In this document: one piece after another, positions 62,134 to 64,000 of the stretch | Layout: the number at the start of each line of letters is the position of its first letter | Numbering within the stretch: position 1 is the stretch's first letter | NCBI RefSeq assembly: GCF_016598615.1 | Contig: NZ_CP066831.1 | Span: forward strand, 62,001-126,000 | Direction: 5' to 3' | DNA length: 64,000 nt | Source: Streptomyces liliifuscus | GTDB lineage: Bacteria; Actinomycetota; Actinomycetes; Streptomycetales; Streptomycetaceae | Position numbers and translations under genes: made by a program | The notes under the pieces: generated by a model | The model's input: only the letters and a program-made list of their open reading frames with translations | What the model was told of the DNA's origin: nothing | Database searches by the model: none

Positions 62134-62524
62134 GGCGCCTACCCCTTCATCGGCCTCTGTCCGCCATCAGGCGGCCCTCACGCCATCTTTCGCCGCAGTC
62201 GAGGCTATGTCTACTTGCGAAGGGGGGAAGAAACTTTCCCCTGGATACCACTCTCCGGGTAAGCAATTCTCTCCTGAACACAGGATTTGACCTCGCCAAG
62301 AATTGCATGACATCTGCACTTAATAGCTGCTGCACTCGGTCGCATGCCCTTGGCACATCGGCGTCCTGCGATCGCCGCTCGCAAGTCGTCGTCCACGATT
62401 CGGCCGGGTGCGCACATGCCCCCGAACGGTCGAATCGCAAGGTGGCGTGCGGCCATGCAGGCGGATCGGCACGCCTGCCTGTTCGGGCCGGCGCCATCCA
62501 GGTGCAGGCTTTGGTGATACCGCG
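62134..62524. other. Promoter-containing region upstream of the intact hydrolase
   Basis: About 390 bases with no gene. It contains the XRE-linked box at 62221-62264 and an AT-richer patch at 62270-62330. Confidence 0.5.
62221..62264. promoter_or_regulatory. XRE-linked box upstream of the intact hydrolase
   Basis: AGGGGGGAAGAAACTTTCCC then CTGGATACCACTCTCCGGGTAAGC. Aligns with the 61041 box (GAAA..TTTCCCC, CTGnnTACC, TCTCC) and with TATCCAGGGGAGAAA at 55687. Confidence 0.6.
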
Positions 62525-62820
62525 GCACCACGCCACATCGAAATCGACCCGGACATCGCCACCGCCGAGGGCGGACACGTGGCCCGGCACTTCGTCGGTG
62601 ACCCGTTTCCACCATTGACAGGCCCGGCACCGGAGGACATCCCTCGCGGCGAGGGTGCCGTGGTACGGACGGGCTGCCGGCAGTGCGCCGTTCACCGCGA
62701 CGAGAATCCGCCAGGGGCATGCCGTACAGCCGTTGGAGAGGCGCGACATCTGAACGGCCCCGCGTTTCGCGGCACCGGCCGACGGGAACCCGGTGAGCAT
62801 CCCATCGAGAACCTGTCCCT
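62525..62820 (+). pseudogene. Possible Rieske-domain remnant
   Basis: One plus-strand frame reads EDIPRGEGAVVRTGCRQCAV, HRDEN, then RHLNGPAFRG. This resembles the GEGAVVRRGxxKxAVYRDExG...VLNGPA ends of the Rieske domain fused to some actinobacterial FAD oxidoreductases. The CPHLGC and CPCHG cluster motifs are missing, so if the resemblance is real the gene is deeply decayed. Confidence 0.35.
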
Positions 62821-62846
62821 GACACACAGAGAGAAGTTGAAGCGCC

Positions 62847-63023
62847 GTGACCGCGCACACTGCCCAGCAGAAAGTCCTGAAGGTGGCCAGGACCGGTTGG
62901 TCGAAAGCCCATCACTGCCGCGGCAAGGGAGTACGTACGTGCGTCCGCGCCGTGGACAGCAGCGGACCCCAGGTTACGGCGTACACGGACGCGGAGTGGA
63001 ACGTCGTCCGAGGCGAAGACTGA
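62847..63023 (+). CDS. Small hypothetical protein (possible DUF397-like)
   Basis: 58 aa, GTG 62847 to TGA 63023. Pattern TGWSKAHHCRGKGVRTCV, then DSSGPQVTAYTDAEWNVV. The Trp-Ser...Cys-Val...Asp-Ser-x-Gly-Pro...Glu-Trp spacing recalls the small actinobacterial DUF397 proteins (WRKSSYS...CVEVA...VRDSK...GP.L.F...W). Those normally pair with an XRE regulator. No strong ribosome site (AGAGAGAAG about 11 bases upstream). Could also be a chance frame. Confidence 0.35.
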   Translation: MTAHTAQQKVLKVARTGWSKAHHCRGKGVRTCVRAVDSSGPQVTAYTDAEWNVVRGED

Positions 63024-63396
63024 CCGGCGACTGGTGGTGGCGGTGCCGGCAGCCGACAAGGCCCGACGACGATTCGCTCTTCGTGGGGAAGGCCCACCAT
63101 TTCGTCTTCTACGAGACGCCGCTGCCCTCCCCTCCGTCCACCCCCATCTGACGTCCGCCGTCCTGGAGTTGATGGAGCACAACACGGGCGCCCGGATCAC
63201 CACGTCGAGAAGATCGACCGCCCGGTAGCCAAGGGTAGAGACACCGTGCACGACGGAACAAGGTGTCTCGGCCAACGGCTCAGGACAGCGGTCTCCTCCT
63301 CTGCACGGGCCGAGCCGCGTCACCCAGAGGTGGCTTTGTTGCTGTCGGCTCCGGGCCCCGTGTCCATCCGCGTGCACCGCTCCTGAGGCGAAGGGT
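63024..63396. other. Stretch without recognisable genes
   Basis: 373 bases; several short open frames with no family resemblance. Nothing further supported. Confidence 0.4.
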
Positions 63397-63633
63397 TCAG
63401 GCGTCGGAAGAGGCTCCGCCGTCCGGTTGCCTCGGCTGCTCGGGCCTGCGGTGGCTGGTGTCGCACCACGGGTAGGTGCGGCTGCGTCGGCAGGTGCACA
63501 GGGCGACACAGAACCGGTCGGACGACACAGTGGTGCCGTCCTCCAGTGTGACGTCCACCGGTCCTTCGACCAGTAGTGGCCCCTCGCGCCGAGCCACTAT
63601 GCGGCAGCGCCGTTCATCCGGGTCGTACGGCAC
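63397..63633 (-). CDS. CDGSH iron-sulfur domain protein
   Basis: 78 aa, GTG 63633, which lies inside the 3' end of the upstream methyltransferase gene (overlap of about 20 bases). The C-terminal CALCTCRRSRTYPWCDTSH carries the C-x-C...C...H ligand set of the CDGSH [2Fe-2S] zinc-finger-like domain, preceded by PLLVEGPVDVTLEDGT. Small redox or iron-sulfur transfer protein. The overlap indicates translation coupled to the methyltransferase. Confidence 0.85.
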   Translation of the reverse strand: MPYDPDERRCRIVARREGPLLVEGPVDVTLEDGTTVSSDRFCVALCTCRRSRTYPWCDTSHRRPEQPRQPDGGASSDA

Positions 63634-64000
63634 GAATGATCACCAGCTCTTCTTTCTCGGCGTCGCCTTCGATCAGGCCGCGGTCGCGCAGCCAGCCGCT
63701 GCGGGACCGCAGGACGGGACCGAAGGCGACGGCGGTGTTCCACGATTCCGGTGCGCAGGCCCGCCGCACACAACCGCCGCAGCGACTCTTCCGGGCTGCT
63801 CAGCGCGGACTGGACCACAAGCAGTACGCCGCCGGATCTTAGGAGTGCGGGCGCATCCCGGCAGATCCGGTCCAGTACGAGACGACCGTCGTGCCCCGCA
63901 TCCCAGGCCCGTGCCCTGCCCTGCCGGGGGCACTCGCTGGTGGGGGCCGGCACGTACGGCGGGTTGGACAGGATGACGTCGAAGGACCGGCCCCGCACGG
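63614..64000 (-). CDS. HemK/PrmC-like methyltransferase (partial, apparent frameshift)
   Basis: The 5' part lies beyond the window. The visible part begins SFDVILSNPPYVPAPTSE with the NPPY motif of N5-glutamine/adenine methyltransferases, then LDRICRDAPALLRSGGVLLV and LRRLCAAGLRTGIVEH. There the frame changes: the continuation AVAFGPVLRSRSGWLRDRGL, IEGDAEKEELVIIRAVRPG is in another frame to TGA 63614. One extra C in CACCGCC near 63745 would explain it. Likely a release-factor or small-molecule methyltransferase; either a true frameshift or a sequencing insertion. Confidence 0.7.

Noticed and set aside
62211..63509. A 432-codon open frame on the minus strand
   Set aside because: Low-complexity Arg/Ala/Gly-rich, no motif, no ribosome site, and it overlaps promoter boxes and the CDGSH gene.

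Overview
The window is high-GC actinomycete DNA, most likely Streptomyces or a close relative. Supporting signs are the very strong GC bias at third codon positions, many GTG starts, GTGA/ATGA overlaps, a mycothiol-type maleylpyruvate isomerase, an F420/PPOX-type protein and three MmyB-like XRE regulators. It contains no ribosomal, tRNA or other housekeeping genes, no CRISPR array and no intact transposase. It reads as an accessory catabolic and stress region, such as a chromosome arm or large plasmid, built from many small regulator-plus-enzyme modules, several of them duplicated or decaying.

Layout. 1-6.3 kb: a complete lower gentisate pathway on the minus strand (gentisate 1,2-dioxygenase, fumarylpyruvate hydrolase, mycothiol-dependent maleylpyruvate isomerase, salicylyl-CoA 5-hydroxylase-like monooxygenase, NDP-forming acyl-CoA ligase) with a divergent IclR regulator and a clear operator between them. 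6.4-15.1 kb: two aldehyde dehydrogenases, a quinone-reductase-like MDR, a Tat-targeted aromatic-acid-decarboxylase-like amidohydrolase, a frameshifted AceE-like E1 and an SDR. 15.1-17.2 kb: tandem duplicate MarR regulators and a double-HTH AsnC/Lrp regulator. 17.4-24.1 kb: an MFS exporter with fused beta-sandwich repeats, then an ABC exporter with its two-component system. 24.3-28.1 kb: a Tat-exported PaoABC-type molybdenum aldehyde oxidoreductase. 28.1-38 kb: an aromatic cluster (flavin hydroxylase, bicupin, VOC protein, fumarylacetoacetase-fold hydrolase, methyltransferase, Zn-ADH, NmrA) between TetR regulators. 38-42.2 kb: MDR, PPOX, a second SDR, and an alpha/beta hydrolase with its TetR and three operators. 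42.2-48 kb: a gene graveyard (HxlR and hydrolase fragments, broken sugar ABC permeases, a truncated intradiol dioxygenase fused tail-to-tail to a truncated secreted peptidase) around an intact IclR-monooxygenase pair. 48-55.7 kb: aldo/keto reductase, amidohydrolase, Na+/H+ antiporter, SnoaL-DUF2255 fusion, Zn-ADH, cupin, CMD, truncated hydrolase. 55.7-62.1 kb: three MmyB-type XRE regulators with DJ-1, SnoaL, flavodoxin and hydrolase genes. 62.1-64 kb: remnants, a CDGSH protein and a partial methyltransferase.

How it works together. Flavin monooxygenases hydroxylate aromatic rings, several dioxygenase types (cupin, bicupin, VOC, formerly intradiol) may open them, and two FAH-fold hydrolases cut the products. 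Aldehyde dehydrogenases, PaoABC, MDR reductases, DJ-1 and flavodoxin handle reactive aldehydes and quinones. Short repeated DNA motifs suggest at least five small regulons: (1) a TCAAGCGTTTGA site shared by MarR/SDR/ALDH loci; (2) a CTCTTGAAC site shared by the 14 kb E1 gene and the 35.5 kb divergent promoter; (3) a GGGGnAGAAA...CCCC box spread over the XRE/hydrolase loci; (4) a triple TetR palindrome; (5) a pair of IclR palindromes. The most unusual observation is a duplicated 5' leader plus Tat signal peptide shared by two unrelated proteins, a [2Fe-2S] subunit and an amidohydrolase, with the latter's own Shine-Dalgarno and ATG still present inside the fusion.
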